Assembly (NCBI GenBank): GCA_036898135.1
Contig: CM072519.1
Coordinates: 69,317,229-69,381,228, forward strand
Source of the DNA: Oncomelania hupensis
Taxonomy: Eukaryota; Mollusca; Gastropoda; Littorinimorpha; Pomatiopsidae
Direction: 5' to 3'
DNA: 64,000 bases
Both the position numbers and the translations under genes were made by a program. The notes under the pieces are model-generated. The model ran no database searches and was not told where the DNA came from. It saw only the letters and a program-made list of their open reading frames with translations. The stretch's first letter is position 1; every line of letters starts with the position of its first letter. Of this stretch, positions 31,311-42,900 are shown one piece after another.

Positions 31311-32648
31311 AATAGTCAAAATCCTTGCCCTGTTTGCAACATTGGTGGTCATACTAGAAAAACTTGTCCCTTTGTTGTAAAGAAAGCCACAGCTTCAGAT
31401 GATAAGAATAATAAATCAAGCTCAGGTTGTGCAGTTGTCCCTGTAGACTCTGAAGTTGTTTGCTCTGTTTTTGATCAGACACCTGGTCACTTGCATTTAG
31501 AAGTTGGTTCTGTAAATTCTACTGCTTGCTCAGTTCTGCGAGACACAGGTGCTACCATTTGTGGTGTTCGAAAACGTTTGGTTTCTGATGAGCAGTATGT
31601 ACCAGGTACTGTTCGTTGTAAAACTTTTGGTGGAGAGATAAATATCTACCAGCAGGCTAAAGTTGTTGTTTCTTGCCCATATTTTGTTGGAGAGTTGGTT
31701 TGTTGTGTTCTTGAGGATCCGGTTGCTGACTTGATTGTAGGAAATATTCCAGGTTTGATTGTCCAGCAGACCCAAGGTACCCAAGTTGCTGCTGCTGATG
31801 ATGATGTTCCTGTTGTTGCTGTCACTACTCGTGCTCAGGCTAGGAAGCAGGATCTCCCGCACAAACCTCTTGTCACTGTGTGCGATGACTTGAAGGTCAC
31901 TCGTGTTGAACTCATTCAGTTGCAGAAAGATGATGCTACTTTGCAAGGTTGTTTTAAGTTAGCTGACTCAGGTGAAGAAAAGGTTGTTGGTTCTGCTACT
32001 TATACTTTTTATTTTAAAGATGATATTTTGTACAGAAGGTATCAGAAATCCAAGGATATTTTGCATCAGGTTGTTGTTCCTGAAAAACTTCGTACTTCAG
32101 TCATGATTGCTGCGCATGATCAACTTTTGGCTGGTCATTGTGGAGTTCGTAGAACTTTGACTAGGATTCTGTCCCAATTCTTTTGGCCTGGTGTTTCTGC
32201 TGATGTGAGTGCTTATGTTCACACTTGTGACATTTGCCAGAAAACAATTTCGAAAGGAAAAGTTCCCCCTGTTCCTTTGGCGACTATGCCTCTTATCTCG
32301 ACTCCATTCGAGAGGGTCGCTATTGATCTAGTTGGGCCTTTGTCTCCTCCGTCTGTTGAAGGTCACAGATACATTCTGACTTTGATTGATTTGGCTACTA
32401 GGTTTCCTGAAGCTGTTCCTATGAAAGACATTTCTTCTGTTGCAGTTGCTGAAGCTTTGATGAGTATTTTTTCAAGGTTGGGTTTTCCCAAGGAAATTCT
32501 TTCAGATCAAGGTTCTCAGTTCAACTCAGATTTGATGAAACAGTTTCATGCATTGTGTGGTACTCAAGCCATACGTACTTCGCCCTACCATCCTCAAGCA
32601 AATGGTACTGTTGAACGGTTTCATGGCACTTTGAAAGCTATGCTTTGA
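31311..32648 (+). CDS. E2 protease-integrase, same frame after gag stop
   Basis: 446 codons open after TGA 31308, ending at a second TGA (32646). It contains the second zinc knuckle, protease LRDTGATICGVRKRL (near nt 31545), a spacer with TTRAQARKQD (near 31830), integrase zinc finger (AHDQLLAGHCG, then CDICQK, nt 32115-32240) and the core VAIDLVGP, LSDQGSQFN and GTVERFHG. No RT lies between protease and integrase. The first Met of this stretch is at 31491, but translation would need readthrough of the upstream stop. Product role if made: processing of Gag-Pol and insertion of cDNA. Confidence 0.9.
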   Translation, partial: NSQNPCPVCNIGGHTRKTCPFVVKKATASDDKNNKSSSGCAVVPVDSEVVCSVFDQTPGHLHLEVGSVNSTACSVLRDTGATICGVRKRLVSDEQYVPGTVRCKTFGGEINIYQQAKVVVSCPYFVGELVCCVLEDPVADLIVGNIPGLIVQQTQGTQVAAADDDVPVVAVTTRAQARKQDLPHKPLVTVCDDLKVTRVELIQLQKDDATLQGCFKLADSGEEKVVGSATYTFYFKDDILYRRYQKSKDILHQVVVPEKLRTSVMIAAHDQLLAGHCGVRRTLTRILSQFFWPGVSADVSAYVHTCDICQKTISKGKVPPVPLATMPLISTPFERVAIDLVGPLSPPSVEGHRYILTLIDLATRFPEAVPMKDISSVAVAEALMSIFSRLGFPKEILSDQGSQFNSDLMKQFHALCGTQAIRTSPYHPQANGTVERFHGTLKAML

Positions 32649-32905
32649 AAGGTTGTTCATTCTCAACCGAAAGCTTGGCATCGCTATCTTCCTACATTGC
32701 TCTTCGAATGTAGAGAATTGCCATCAGAAAGTGCGGGTTTCAGTCTTTTTGATCGGATGTTCGGTCGTAAACCTAAAACTTCCATATTTCCATTTTTGCT
32801 TCCAGATGTCGAGGTTGTGGAACCTCAGTGTTGTGTTTTTCATGTGGATGTTTCTACAGATAGGCATACTGTCCCTACAGTAGGTATTGGCGTTATCCGG
32901 GATGA
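32649..32905 (+). pseudogene. E2 integrase C-terminal region after second stop
   Basis: The frame continues past TGA 32646 (AWHRYLPTLLFECRELP, GFSLFDRMFGRKP), which is the usual post-core integrase region. Homology fades near 32830-32900, where an internal deletion must join it to the RNase H tail. Confidence 0.75.
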
Positions 32906-33016
32906 TGGTTCATGTCCTTACAAGAGTTCAGATTCACTCTTGAACCACTTCCAGGTACACAGAATGTGTTTGCGGATCTGTTGTCACGCGCTGATCGTGA
33001 TCAATCGGTTCCATAG
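32906..33016 (+). pseudogene. E2 RNase H C-terminal tail
   Basis: In a shifted frame, after a TGA at 32903, codons from TGG 32906 read WFMSLQEFRFTLEPLPG followed by TQNVFADLLSRADRD and TAG 33014. LQEF...PG..N..AD.LSR is the conserved end of Ty3/Gypsy RNase H domains. Its place after integrase and just before the polypurine tract shows that RT-RNase H lay at the C-terminus of pol, and that almost all of it is deleted. Confidence 0.85.
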
Positions 33017-33100
33017 ATCAAGGTTACGTGGTCGTTGCTGTGCGTTGACATTATCCTCAGAACTTGTAAAAAATAACCTCGGTCGGTTCTTTTTTTCTTT

Positions 33101-33110
33101 GGGAGGGGGG
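33101..33110 (+). other. E2 polypurine tract
   Basis: GGGAGGGGGG, three bases before the 3' LTR start, after a T-run. Expected primer for plus-strand synthesis. Confidence 0.85.
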
Positions 33111-33113
33111 TAG

Positions 33114-34709
33114 TGTAACGACCGCAGTTCGTACACATTTGTGTATGAAGACGTGATGACGTCACTGCGTTAATTTTCGAATAGTTTGTGAACTGTGTTA
33201 GGTTAGAGACGAAACATCAGCCTAAGTGACAGGAAGTATTCGTGGGTGCTCTGGAAAGACCTGATTCTTTAGGACTTACTTTAGCTGTATAAGAATACAG
33301 GTATTTATTATTATTATTATTATTGGTATTTATAATGAACTGCTAAGCTATCCTTACGAAAAAGGAAGAGTATTGCTTTTTGTGAATTAGTACGTTTAGA
33401 GTACAGAAGAACCCATGTTTGAAAACAAAGTTCGATAACTCGTGTCAATATTTATTTGATCATGTTATTATCATGTGTGACTCAGTTTGTAATTATGATG
33501 CCATTTTTATATTCATTCATATGTGAAGATATGGGGCTGAAATAGGAACGTATTTCAGTTGTATAATTTGTATATCTATTGATGAATGAATGGGTATAAA
33601 TATGTTATTGAATGAAGGTGAGCTGTGCTTGTAATATTGGGCTCATAGTCCATTGTGTGTAGCCTATGCAATGTGTGTAAAGTGGCTATGCTAGGTATTG
33701 TCACAGGAGTGGTGACAATAGTGATTGTAGTGGTGTGGTGGCGTGTAGAAGACATTCTGCAAAGGAAATGGTCTTCAGGCATTAGGAAGTATTTAGATGT
33801 GTCAAAGACATACAGTCTCTTTATGGATAAGAGCGAAAATTTACGATTGTGTACATGTTGTATACAGCGGGGCGGTTACGGAGCAAAGAACCCCTGATGT
33901 GCGGCGGATGGATCTGGTCCACATGACATCACCTACTTAACCGGATGTGGGCGCCATCGTCGCCGTGACTCTCCTTCGGGCATCATCACTGGGGCAGAAG
34001 TGCAACAACGGTGCCGAAGTAAACCTCCGGATCTATGCCACGAAGACATCTGCAGCGTCTTCAGTGTGGGTGGCTGTGACCCCAGCGTCGGCTAATAATT
34101 CCGCGCCTGGAGTGCTTGATCCGCGAAATACGGTCAGTAAATAGAAACTGTGAATTCTAGAATCTACAAGTCATCGAAATGAATTCTGTGTGTCGATGCT
34201 AATGCAAAAGAGTAGAGTCGAGTGACGTCCTCAGAAAGGGACAACGACTTCTGCTAGTGTTGAATTCTGAGAGCAACTGTGTGCACTTATCAAAATGACT
34301 GCGTGAACTTACTGAGTAAACTGTGTGCACTTATCAAATTAACTGGGTGAACTTATTAAGTTAACTGAGTGCGCGTAATTATTATCTGTGTGAATTTATT
34401 TATACGCTGGAAGTAATTGTATGATTTGATGTATCTGTGAACTTATTGTATACGTGAATGATTTATTGTGTATGTTCGTGATTGAATGAGAAATAGCATA
34501 ACAGAAGGGCAAAGAGAAACAATTGTGTAGACTTTGTCCTTGTCTGTAAGCATGTGTGTGGTGAAGGATGAGAAGTTAAAGTAAACAGAGATAGAACACA
34601 CACCTTTACACTGAGCGTCAGACAGCCACACTCACACACTCATTCATTAGGTTGAACTCAGTATATTCAAATAGATATTTAATTAAATACACAAAAACCA
34701 TCCGTTACA
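33114..34709 (+). repeat. E2 3' LTR, 1596 bp
   Basis: Starts TGTAACGACC and ends CCGTTACA, with 7-bp inverted ends TGTAACG/CGTTACA. TGACGTCA lies at 33157-33164. Bases 33300-33802 have no partner in the 5' LTR and show the size of the deletion there. Followed by TSD TGGAG (34710-34714). Short frames inside are not called genes. Confidence 0.93.
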
Positions 34710-34714
34710 TGGAG

Positions 34715-35004
34715 TCAAATGACTTGAAGGATGTTACAAACACTTGACCTTCGAAGGAACCTCTTTCAGTGGGCGAAGATGTTGAAAATCTGTGGCTAGG
34801 CTACAACGTTTTTGCAAAACGGGAGAAAACTGCATTCATATGTAATGTAGTCTTATATTTCCTGTTTCTTTTGGCTGTTCTTTTTGGTCAGCTGCTTAAA
34901 AAATCTGTTTTCGTATTACTGGTATGCACTCCTATTGCCATCTGACTTGGTGAATCATGTTTGGGATTCTTTTACCATCTCATATAACCTATCTCTTCTC
35001 CCAT
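34715..35004. other. Unassigned sequence
   Basis: The right flank of E2, continuous with 22386 before the insertion. It may be the 3' end of the ORF1-only LINE. No coding potential. Confidence 0.4.
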
Positions 35005-35330
35005 CCCACCATTTATTTATTTTATTTATTTAATCGTTCTTATATAGCGCTTTTCCAGCTCAAGAGCTGCTCAAGGCGCTGGCCGATACAGGATCTAACT
35101 CAAGCCGCCCGAGACGCCCACCCGCAGCCTTTGGGCGCATGGTCTGACGCCCGGACAACTGAGCACAATCCTGGGCAGCCAGGGATGGGGGAGAAGGACC
35201 TAGGTGCATGCTGGGTGTTTTCTTGTCACCGGCACTCACCCGTCTAGGACATGAGCGTCAGGATCTTTAAAGTCCGTTATGATGGAATGTATGCGACACA
35301 GACTAGACCTCGGTTTATACTCTCATCCTT
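35005..35330 (-). mobile_element. LINE-type 3' end repeat, minus strand, copy 2
   Basis: Similar to 3964-4254 over its length. The minus strand ends in AGCTGGAAAAGCGCTATATAAGAACG and a (TTTA)n-like tail (35012-35034 in plus coordinates), which identifies the orientation and the LINE/SINE 3' character. Confidence 0.75.
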
Positions 35331-37322
35331 AAATCATCCAACCTTCTCCCATTCCCCCACACCCTTCTCCCCCCCTCCACACACACACAAACACCGTCTC
35401 GCCACTGGAATACAATTTTGGAACAGGGAACTACGCACAGCAGCCCACGAACCCAACATTTACGCCCAAAAAAACTTTTCTTAAAAAAATAAAATAAATG
35501 CCGGCAATTCTGATTACGTAAGGTTACATTGCAACCTCTGTGGTCATTGTTGTAAATATACATCTTACATCTAAATATACACTCAAGCAGAAAATCTATT
35601 TTCAAAACACAAACTGAATTGATTTTTAATGCCGCAGATCAAGACCAGGTGACATGAAACGAGAACACAGAAACATCAACATTCTACAACGCGAACTACT
35701 TACATTTATAGTAGGAAACATACAACAGCAGAGATAAGAAGAAACATTTTATGATTCCCAGTTCCCTATGTCTAGACTCCGGTGAGACCACTTATTCCCT
35801 GTGTTGTGCACACAATTTTGGCATCACTACAGAATATAATAGTGTTATTTCTAATATAAGAAGTTGGGAGGCTTCACGGTAACGAACTCCATGTCTAACA
35901 AAGTCAAGGTCTACACAGTATGTAATACTAGCCTTGTACTAAGGTTTCTCCACTATGGCTTTGACAGTAAGTCGCCACTAGTGACATTTGTACACTAAAT
36001 AGGCGAAAAGCAAGGTCTCAGCAGGGAACGAAAGGAGAAGACAAGGAAGAAGAGGGTGGAGGGGTGAGAGAGAAGAGGGAGGTGGTAGAGCTAGAGAAAG
36101 GTCTTGCCCACTTACTTAGACATTAGCATTCCATGGTCCCTGGTAGAGCGCACATCTTCATGTTGGAAGACTTACTGAGGGCGCTGAACCCACACTCAGC
36201 TGACTGATGACTTTATTAACCGAACTGCGGGGCCCTTAGCGGTTATCATGGATTCTTCAATTAGGCATCATTCACAGTCATTTTGTACATTATCATTTAC
36301 CAGTACAATACAATCCTAGGTGACTTCGTAGAGCGCACATCTTCATGTTGTAGAACATGTTCTGGGCACGCGCTGAATCCACACCCAACTATGAATGTAA
36401 CCTCCAAGACAGCTAAACAGTCTCTAGTACGGGAATGCGGTTTGTCCGAGTCTTCTTTCGTCTGTTGCTAAACACTGCCCGAGTCTAGACTTTATGTACA
36501 TAAGTCGTTCAAAGGAGACACGAAGAGCACGTGCACAGATCGAGCTCGCATTTATACGCCTACTTGTATTATAGTATTTGCTTGTATTAAACACGTACAA
36601 TATTCACCATGTCAGTGGCCGTTTGTGGATCAGTGGTTTTAAAACTGTATTCTATGACGATTAAGCACGTTTTCCGGTACTGCAAACACAGATGCAATAT
36701 GAAAGCTCGATACGATACAGGGCCCACCTTATATTTAGGCTAAACGTACAGCTCGGTTATGAACAAAAGGCAAGCGGTATATAAGAGCGATTAAAAAAAA
36801 TAAATTAATTAATTAATAAAATAAATAAAGTTTGAGGTTGCTGCTAAGAAAAATTATGCTCGTTCACTGGTTAGAAGATTTTCAGGATGAAGATGATGGC
36901 GAGGAGGTCTGTTGGTCTCTTCAGACTCACGCCTAGAGTGAAAAAGTAAGCCTACCCTGTGGAATCGATAGAAGTTCAACGATAACATCGCATGTCTGAA
37001 GATGTGGGCAAGTGTCCAAGTTCCAACTGCCCAGACGATCTCTTTGGTTGATCGATCACGTTGCATCACATTTGACAGCGCAATACTGTAATAGGTCGCT
37101 GGATGTTCCACACAATCCATTAGTGGGTGAGGGATAAGGGGGGGGGGGAGAATGTTTGTAGGGGGGAGGGGGGAGAAAGATATTGTGAGGTGGTCATTCG
37201 TTGTCTGAACAGACGATCTTAGATGGATTTTGGATATTAAAATAGCTGTATAAATCAAGTCGCTTTGATGCAACCACTGACTGAAGCATGCAAGCTCGCT
37301 CTCCCTCCCTCCTTCCCCCCCC

Positions 37323-37357
<35 letters not shown>
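35331..37357. other. Unassigned sequence with short duplications
   Basis: A block GTAGAGCGCACATCTTCATG...GCGCTGAA(C/T)CCACAC occurs at about 36142-36200 and 36328-36390. A patch near 36985-37080 resembles 38590-38680 (minus strand, LAHIFRHA / LAQHFRHS), perhaps a decayed transposon fragment. A G-run lies near 37140 and a CT/CA tract at 37322-37357. No gene supported. Confidence 0.4.
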
Positions 37358-37691
37358 CAAGGGCGGATCAGCAGGTTCACGCGGGAGGGTGCACTTTTTT
37401 TTTTGATAGAGAGAAGTTTTTGTATCTTACCTCAGATTCATAGCAAAGAACAGTTATTCTTTCAAAACAACAGTTTATGGGCAAAACGCCCTGACATACA
37501 TGTGTTACACTTTCTTTTGTTTTTGAGTTTGAGCTGTTACATGTCTAATGTGTAGGCCGATTGGTGAGTGTGAGTAAACGAAAGAAGAAAGGAGGGAGGG
37601 GGTGGGGGTAACAGGAGATTGAGGCATGAAGAGGGCAGGGATTGATATGGGAAAGAAAATAGGAGAGAATGCATCTTTGAGGTAAATGACG

Positions 37692-37724
<33 letters not shown>

Positions 37725-37822
37725 GTATCACTTTGGTGGAAAGACTAAATAAATTATTGTTGTATCACTTTGGTGGAAAGACTTTAAATACATTAAACAA
37801 CTTCTTCTTCTTCTTCTTGTCC

Positions 37823-37870
<48 letters not shown>

Positions 37871-37917
37871 GTCCTCTATTCTTCTTCTTCTTCTTCTTCT
37901 TTTTATTATTATTATTA

Positions 37918-37948
<31 letters not shown>

Positions 37949-38169
37949 CATCATCATTATGCTGCTGCTGCTGCTGATGATGATGATTAGCATGATGATT
38001 ATTAGCATGATGATTATTAGGAATATTATGGATATTCTGAATATTCTTCTTCCTCTTCTTTTTCTCCTTCCTCTTCTTTCTTCTTCTTCTTTTTCTTGTT
38101 CTTTTTTTTTTTTGTCGTCCGTGGGGGGGTGCACGTGCACCCGTTGCACCCCCCCAAGATCCGCCCTTG
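37358..38169. mobile_element. hAT-like miniature transposon filled with microsatellites
   Basis: The ends CAAGGGCGGATC and GATCCGCCCTTG are perfect 12-bp inverted repeats. GGGTGCAC-type sequence adjoins both ends. It sits inside a (CA)n run, so an 8-bp duplication would be invisible. Inside are (ATT)n, (CTT)n and (GCT)n arrays (37691-37723, 37802-38060) that give rise to long isoleucine, asparagine and lysine-run frames of no coding value. Confidence 0.8.
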
Positions 38170-38691
38170 CACACACACACACCACATCATTAACAGCTGT
38201 CAATGGATACATGGCTGAGTTTTATAAATCAGGGAAAACAAGGCAGCGAAGGAAGAGAGGAGATGGGTTCCTGCCTTTATGAAGCTGGCCCACAGAAAAG
38301 TGATGTGTCTAACGCCACTCTCTGCACAAAGATCAAAAAGTTAAGGCAACACACCTTTACCACCTTGTCTAAAAATTACAAAGTCGTCGAGTCACAAGAG
38401 TTGGTACAACTGAGAGTGCTGCTTAGTACGCTGGCTGTTCATTAGTCAGAAGATTTCCAACAATAATCCTTGATTTGAATGAGCCCCACAAAGAGGAGAG
38501 TCTGAGCTACTCAGGGTGGTTTAAGCTTAAAAGCAGGTGAGGTTAGGGGAAAGAGACCCACTACAAGGAACAGATACAAGGTCCTACCATCAACAGCGAA
38601 TGTCGGAAGTGTTGGGCAAGCGTCCTGAAGTTCAAACTGCCCAGACAATCATGCACTAAAGCACTGCGTTGCATAGGCGGAGCGCAGGAAC

Positions 38692-38998
38692 CAGTGGTGT
38701 AGCTAGGGGAGGGGGAGGGAGGTCCGAATTCGAAAGTCCCCCCTGGCCACCACTTAAGGGGGGCCCCCAAAGGAGTGTCCGAATTTTTTTTTTACATTAA
38801 ATTTTACGCCACCGGCACTATGTAATTTTGCTATTCAAGTTTTTATATAAGTTTGTGACACTTTCAATTTGTTTTTATACTTAGATCTATTATATTTATT
38901 AAGTACATTATCTCGTGTCATGATGTCGAATGTCAAAATGCAGGGTCCCCCAAAGAGGCCAAGCCCCCCGGGCCCCCAAATCCCTAGCTACGCCACTG
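38692..38998. mobile_element. hAT-like MITE, 307 bp
   Basis: The ends CAGTGGTGTAGCTAGGG and CCCTAGCTACGCCACTG are 17-bp inverted repeats with one mismatch. Flanking 8-mers GCAGGAAC and ACATGAAC match at six of eight positions, fitting an old 8-bp hAT duplication. No coding region. Confidence 0.85.
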
Positions 38999-39159
38999 AC
39001 ATGAACATTACCCAAGTTGAGTGTCTGCATGTGTATATGGGATTGTATAAAGTAAAGCGTGAGCTAGCGCATAGCCTAACGTACGATACATAGAAAGAGA
39101 GACTGTGACGTGGGGTTTTTATTGTTGCTGGGCTCTGCACAATAGAATGCTGTAACCCT

Positions 39160-39411
39160 TGTGTTGTTCTTCTTGAATGTTTGTTTATCAGGCAAACACT
39201 TTAATAGAAGAAAGGCAGTGGATTGTGGTGTTACATTGAAGCCATCTTTTATTCCAGTTCCCGTATGTTCTTCTTTACTCCAAGAGATGCAACTCTTGTT
39301 CTCAACTAATCAACTCGACGTCATTAATCAAAAGTTACGTCCCTTGAACCTATTAAGCTGACTGACCAATCTTCTTTCCATTACATGTACTAGTAGGCTC
39401 TGTACATGACA
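39160..39411 (-). repeat. E4 3' LTR, 252 bp
   Basis: On the minus strand starts TGTCATGTACAGAGCC and ends AACAACACA. It matches 44307-44558 with about seven substitutions. Confidence 0.93.
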
Positions 39412-39956
39412 TCCTCTCTTTTCTAAATAAAATACTTCTAATATTTCCACTTAAAAATATACAAACAAATTTCTGAATAACTATATGAAGTTTTCAACTT
39501 TAACTTCAGCTTGTATAAAACATTGTTCAACTTATAATCTCTTGTAACACAATAATATCTAACAATAAGAAATTCTTATTTTCAAAACTTTAACTTTCAC
39601 ATTGTTTGTTTGCATGTGTGCGAGTGTATGCGTTTGAACATGTACATGTATATCAACATACATCAACATTCATAAATTCACTAATTTCTCATATCTTGAG
39701 ATTCATTTACTGTCCTTTTCAGTCTTTTCATTGTCTTCATGTACTAAACAACTACTATCTTCACTGTTACACATACTTGTATATAATGTTCTTGTTTTGT
39801 TCACTTTTCTTTGTCACCAATGTTCAATTAATCATAACACTAAATCATTCTTCACACAAATAAAACATAATTATTCTTCTGCTATTTGCAATACACTGTT
39901 CATATTGTTTTTTTCTATTTTCACAGTTCTTTGGATACTTTCAGTCTTTACCACAT

Positions 39957-42900
39957 TCAATACTCTTCACTGTACTTTACTGGAGGTCTCACAATTCTAC
40001 CTGACCTTGTCCTAACAGCATTATCACTGTGTGTTTGTGCTGTGCATGCTTGCTGTGTATTAGTCTGTTCTGGAATGCTTTCATTCTCTACTCTTCTTCT
40101 TTCTGTTGGTGTATGATTTTGTGTTTGTGGACTGTATGTGAATGACTCTTTTGTGTCTTGTGGTTGAAATTCTACTTGTGTTGGTCTGAGCATTCTTCTG
40201 TTTCTTCTGTAATGTACACCTTGCTCATCTTTGACTACATATGATCTGGGTGTTGTATGAGGATTAACTACTTCTGCTCTTTTCCATTTGTCTCCAAACT
40301 GCATCATGATGGGATCACCTGATTTGAGTTTTGACAGTGTTTTACCTGCTTTTCTGTCAAAGTACTTTTTCTGTGTTTTCTGTCTTACTTTCATTGCTTT
40401 GTGATTTGAGTTGTTATTTTGTTTTCCTGGTTTGAGTGTTTCTTCTCTCAAAGGAAGTCTTGTTTTCAGTTTTCTGCCTAGAAACAATTCTGCGGGTGAT
40501 TTTCCTGTGTCAAGAGAAGTATTTATGTAATCTAGCAATGCTTTGAATGGATCCTTTGCTTTGTGAAGCAACTGTTTGACTGTTTGAACCATGCGTTCTG
40601 CTTGACCATTGCTTTGAGGATGGTACGGACTTGAGGTTGTGTGTTTGATTTCATATTCTTCTGTGAAATCTGTGAATTCATGACTAGAAAATTGCGGACC
40701 ATTATCTGTGATTAACTCATCTGGAATTCCATATCTTGCTATCAAGCTCTTCATGTGATCAATGACTTGTTTGCTTTTCAGTTTGTTCAGCTGAATAACT
40801 TCTGGCCATTTTGAGTAATAATCTACTACCAATAGATAGTGTATTTGGTTCAATTCAAACAAATCTGCCCCTATCTTTTTCCACGGTCTGTCTGGAATTT
40901 CTACGGGTATCATTGGTTCTTTTGGATTTGATTTGGAGTTTTCAGCACAAGTTCTGCATGAAGCAACTGTGTCTTCAACCTGAGATGACATTCCTGGCCA
41001 ATACATAGATTCTCTAGCTCGATTCTTGCATTTGACAATTCCTAGATGTGATTCATGTACTCTGTTCACCATTTCTTTTCGCAGTGATTTTGGAACGACA
41101 ATCCTAAATCCTCTATAGATCAAACCATCAGTGAAAACTAACTCATCGCGGAATGACCAGTATGCTCTGACTTCTTCAGGCACTTCAGACCGGTTTTCTG
41201 GAAATCCTTCCAGAATGACTGTTTTTAACTTTTGCAATTCAGCATCTTTTTCAGTTTCCCTCTGAAATTCTTCATATTTCTTGTCTGAAATAGAAATTCT
41301 GGACCTTGGGTTGATTGCATTTATCTCTTTGTCTGGTACAAGTTGTTCTTTTGTTTCTTTTAGGTATGACCTGCTCAGTGTATCTGCTACAAACATTTCT
41401 TTGCCTGGTTTGTATGTGACTCTCAAATCATACTTTTGCAACTGTAGCATGAATCTTTGCAATCTGGCAGGTGCATTGTGTAGCGGTTTTGTGAAGATTG
41501 CTTGCAGAGGTTTGTGATCTGTTTCTACATCAACTTGTCTGCCATACACATAAGTGTGAAACTTTTCACATCCGAACACTACAGCTAGTGTTTCTTTTTC
41601 TATTTGCGCATAGTTCTGTTGCGTTTTGGTGAGAGCGCGTGAACCATAGGCAATAGGCTGACCTTCTTGCATTAAACAACATCCAAGACCTGTTGCAGAT
41701 GCATCCACTGAGAGTGTAAGAGGTTTATTTGGGTCATAATACCTCAGAACAGGAGATTCTGTCACTAATTGTTTTAGCTTTTGGAAACTATCTTCTTCTT
41801 TCTTTGACCATTTCCAGACTGCTTCCTTCTCTGTGAGCTTTCTGAGAGGTGTAGCTACTTCAGCTAAGTTTGGTAGAAACTTGCCTAAGTACTGAATGAA
41901 ACCCAAGAAAGTCATCAGTTCTTTCTTGTTTTCAGGAATGTTCATATTTTGAACTGCTCGGATTTTCTCCGGATCTGCTTTCAGACCTTGACCTGTCAGT
42001 ATGTGACCTACATACTTGATCTCTGGCTTTCGAATTGCGCATTTGGACTCATTGAACTTCAGACCTGACTCCCTAGCTTTTTCCATCACCTTTTTCAGGC
42101 GATTGTCATGCTGTTTCTCATCTTTTCCCCATACTACGATATCATCCTGAACAGCTTCAGCACCCTCTATGCCCTCTACCATCTCAGACATCACTCTTTG
42201 GAAAATTTCGCTTGCCGATACAATCCCAAAAGGAAGACGGAGGAATCTGAAACGACCAAAAGGAGTGTTGAAAGTGCAAAGTTTTGAGCTTTTTTCATCT
42301 AGCTTGAGCTGCCAATATCCTGAAGTTGCATCTAGCTTTGAGAATATTTTTGCATCAGGCATATTTTGAACAATTTCTTCAATTGTTTTCAGGGGATAAT
42401 GTTCGCGTTTTACAGCTTTGTTTAGGTCTCTAGGGTCAATGCAAATTCTGAGTTTTGTTGAGGTCTCTACGACAACCATACTGTTTACCCATTCTGTCGG
42501 TTCTATTTGTTTGACAATGACTCCTTCTTTCTCCATGCGCTGGAGTTCAGCTTTGACTTTATCATGAAGTGCAACTGGTAGTTTACGTGGTGGATGAGCT
42601 ACAGGCTCAACGTTTGGGTCAATTTTGATTTTAACCTCTCCAGGTAGGCATCCTAACCCTTCAAATGAATCTGGGTATCCAGATTTGACATCTTGAGGAA
42701 TGCTTGCATGCACCGTGTCAACTCTTTGTATCAGTCCTAACATCTGACATGCCTCAAGACCTAGTATTGCTGCATTGTCTACCTCTGTGACAAAGAATTC
42801 TACTTCATGCTCTTTGCCTTTGCATCTGCATGTAAGTTTTGTTGTCCCTAGTGTCTTGATGCATTGACCTGAGTATGATTTCAGTTTGATTTTGGACTTT

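Larger units (their letters stand above)
22392..34709 (+). mobile_element. E2: Gmr1-like Ty3/Gypsy element, plus strand
   Basis: Full-length insertion with TSD TGGAG. Parts in order: 5' LTR (22392-22577 and 27666-28571, split by E1), tRNA primer site 28574, a 1.55-kb AT-rich leader, gag 30141-31310, a protease-integrase frame 31311-32648, a post-integrase segment ending in an RNase H tail (to 33016), polypurine tract 33101-33110, and 3' LTR 33114-34709. The LTR segments present on both sides differ at only about six sites over 906 bp plus about four over 186 bp. Reverse transcriptase is missing. Confidence 0.93.

Noticed and set aside
33576..34631. Small frames in the E2 LTR, also present in the 5' LTR copy
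   Set aside because: They recur only because the LTR is duplicated and show no protein features.
37733..38282. Frames with isoleucine, asparagine and lysine runs
   Set aside because: Translation of trinucleotide arrays inside a hAT-like miniature transposon.
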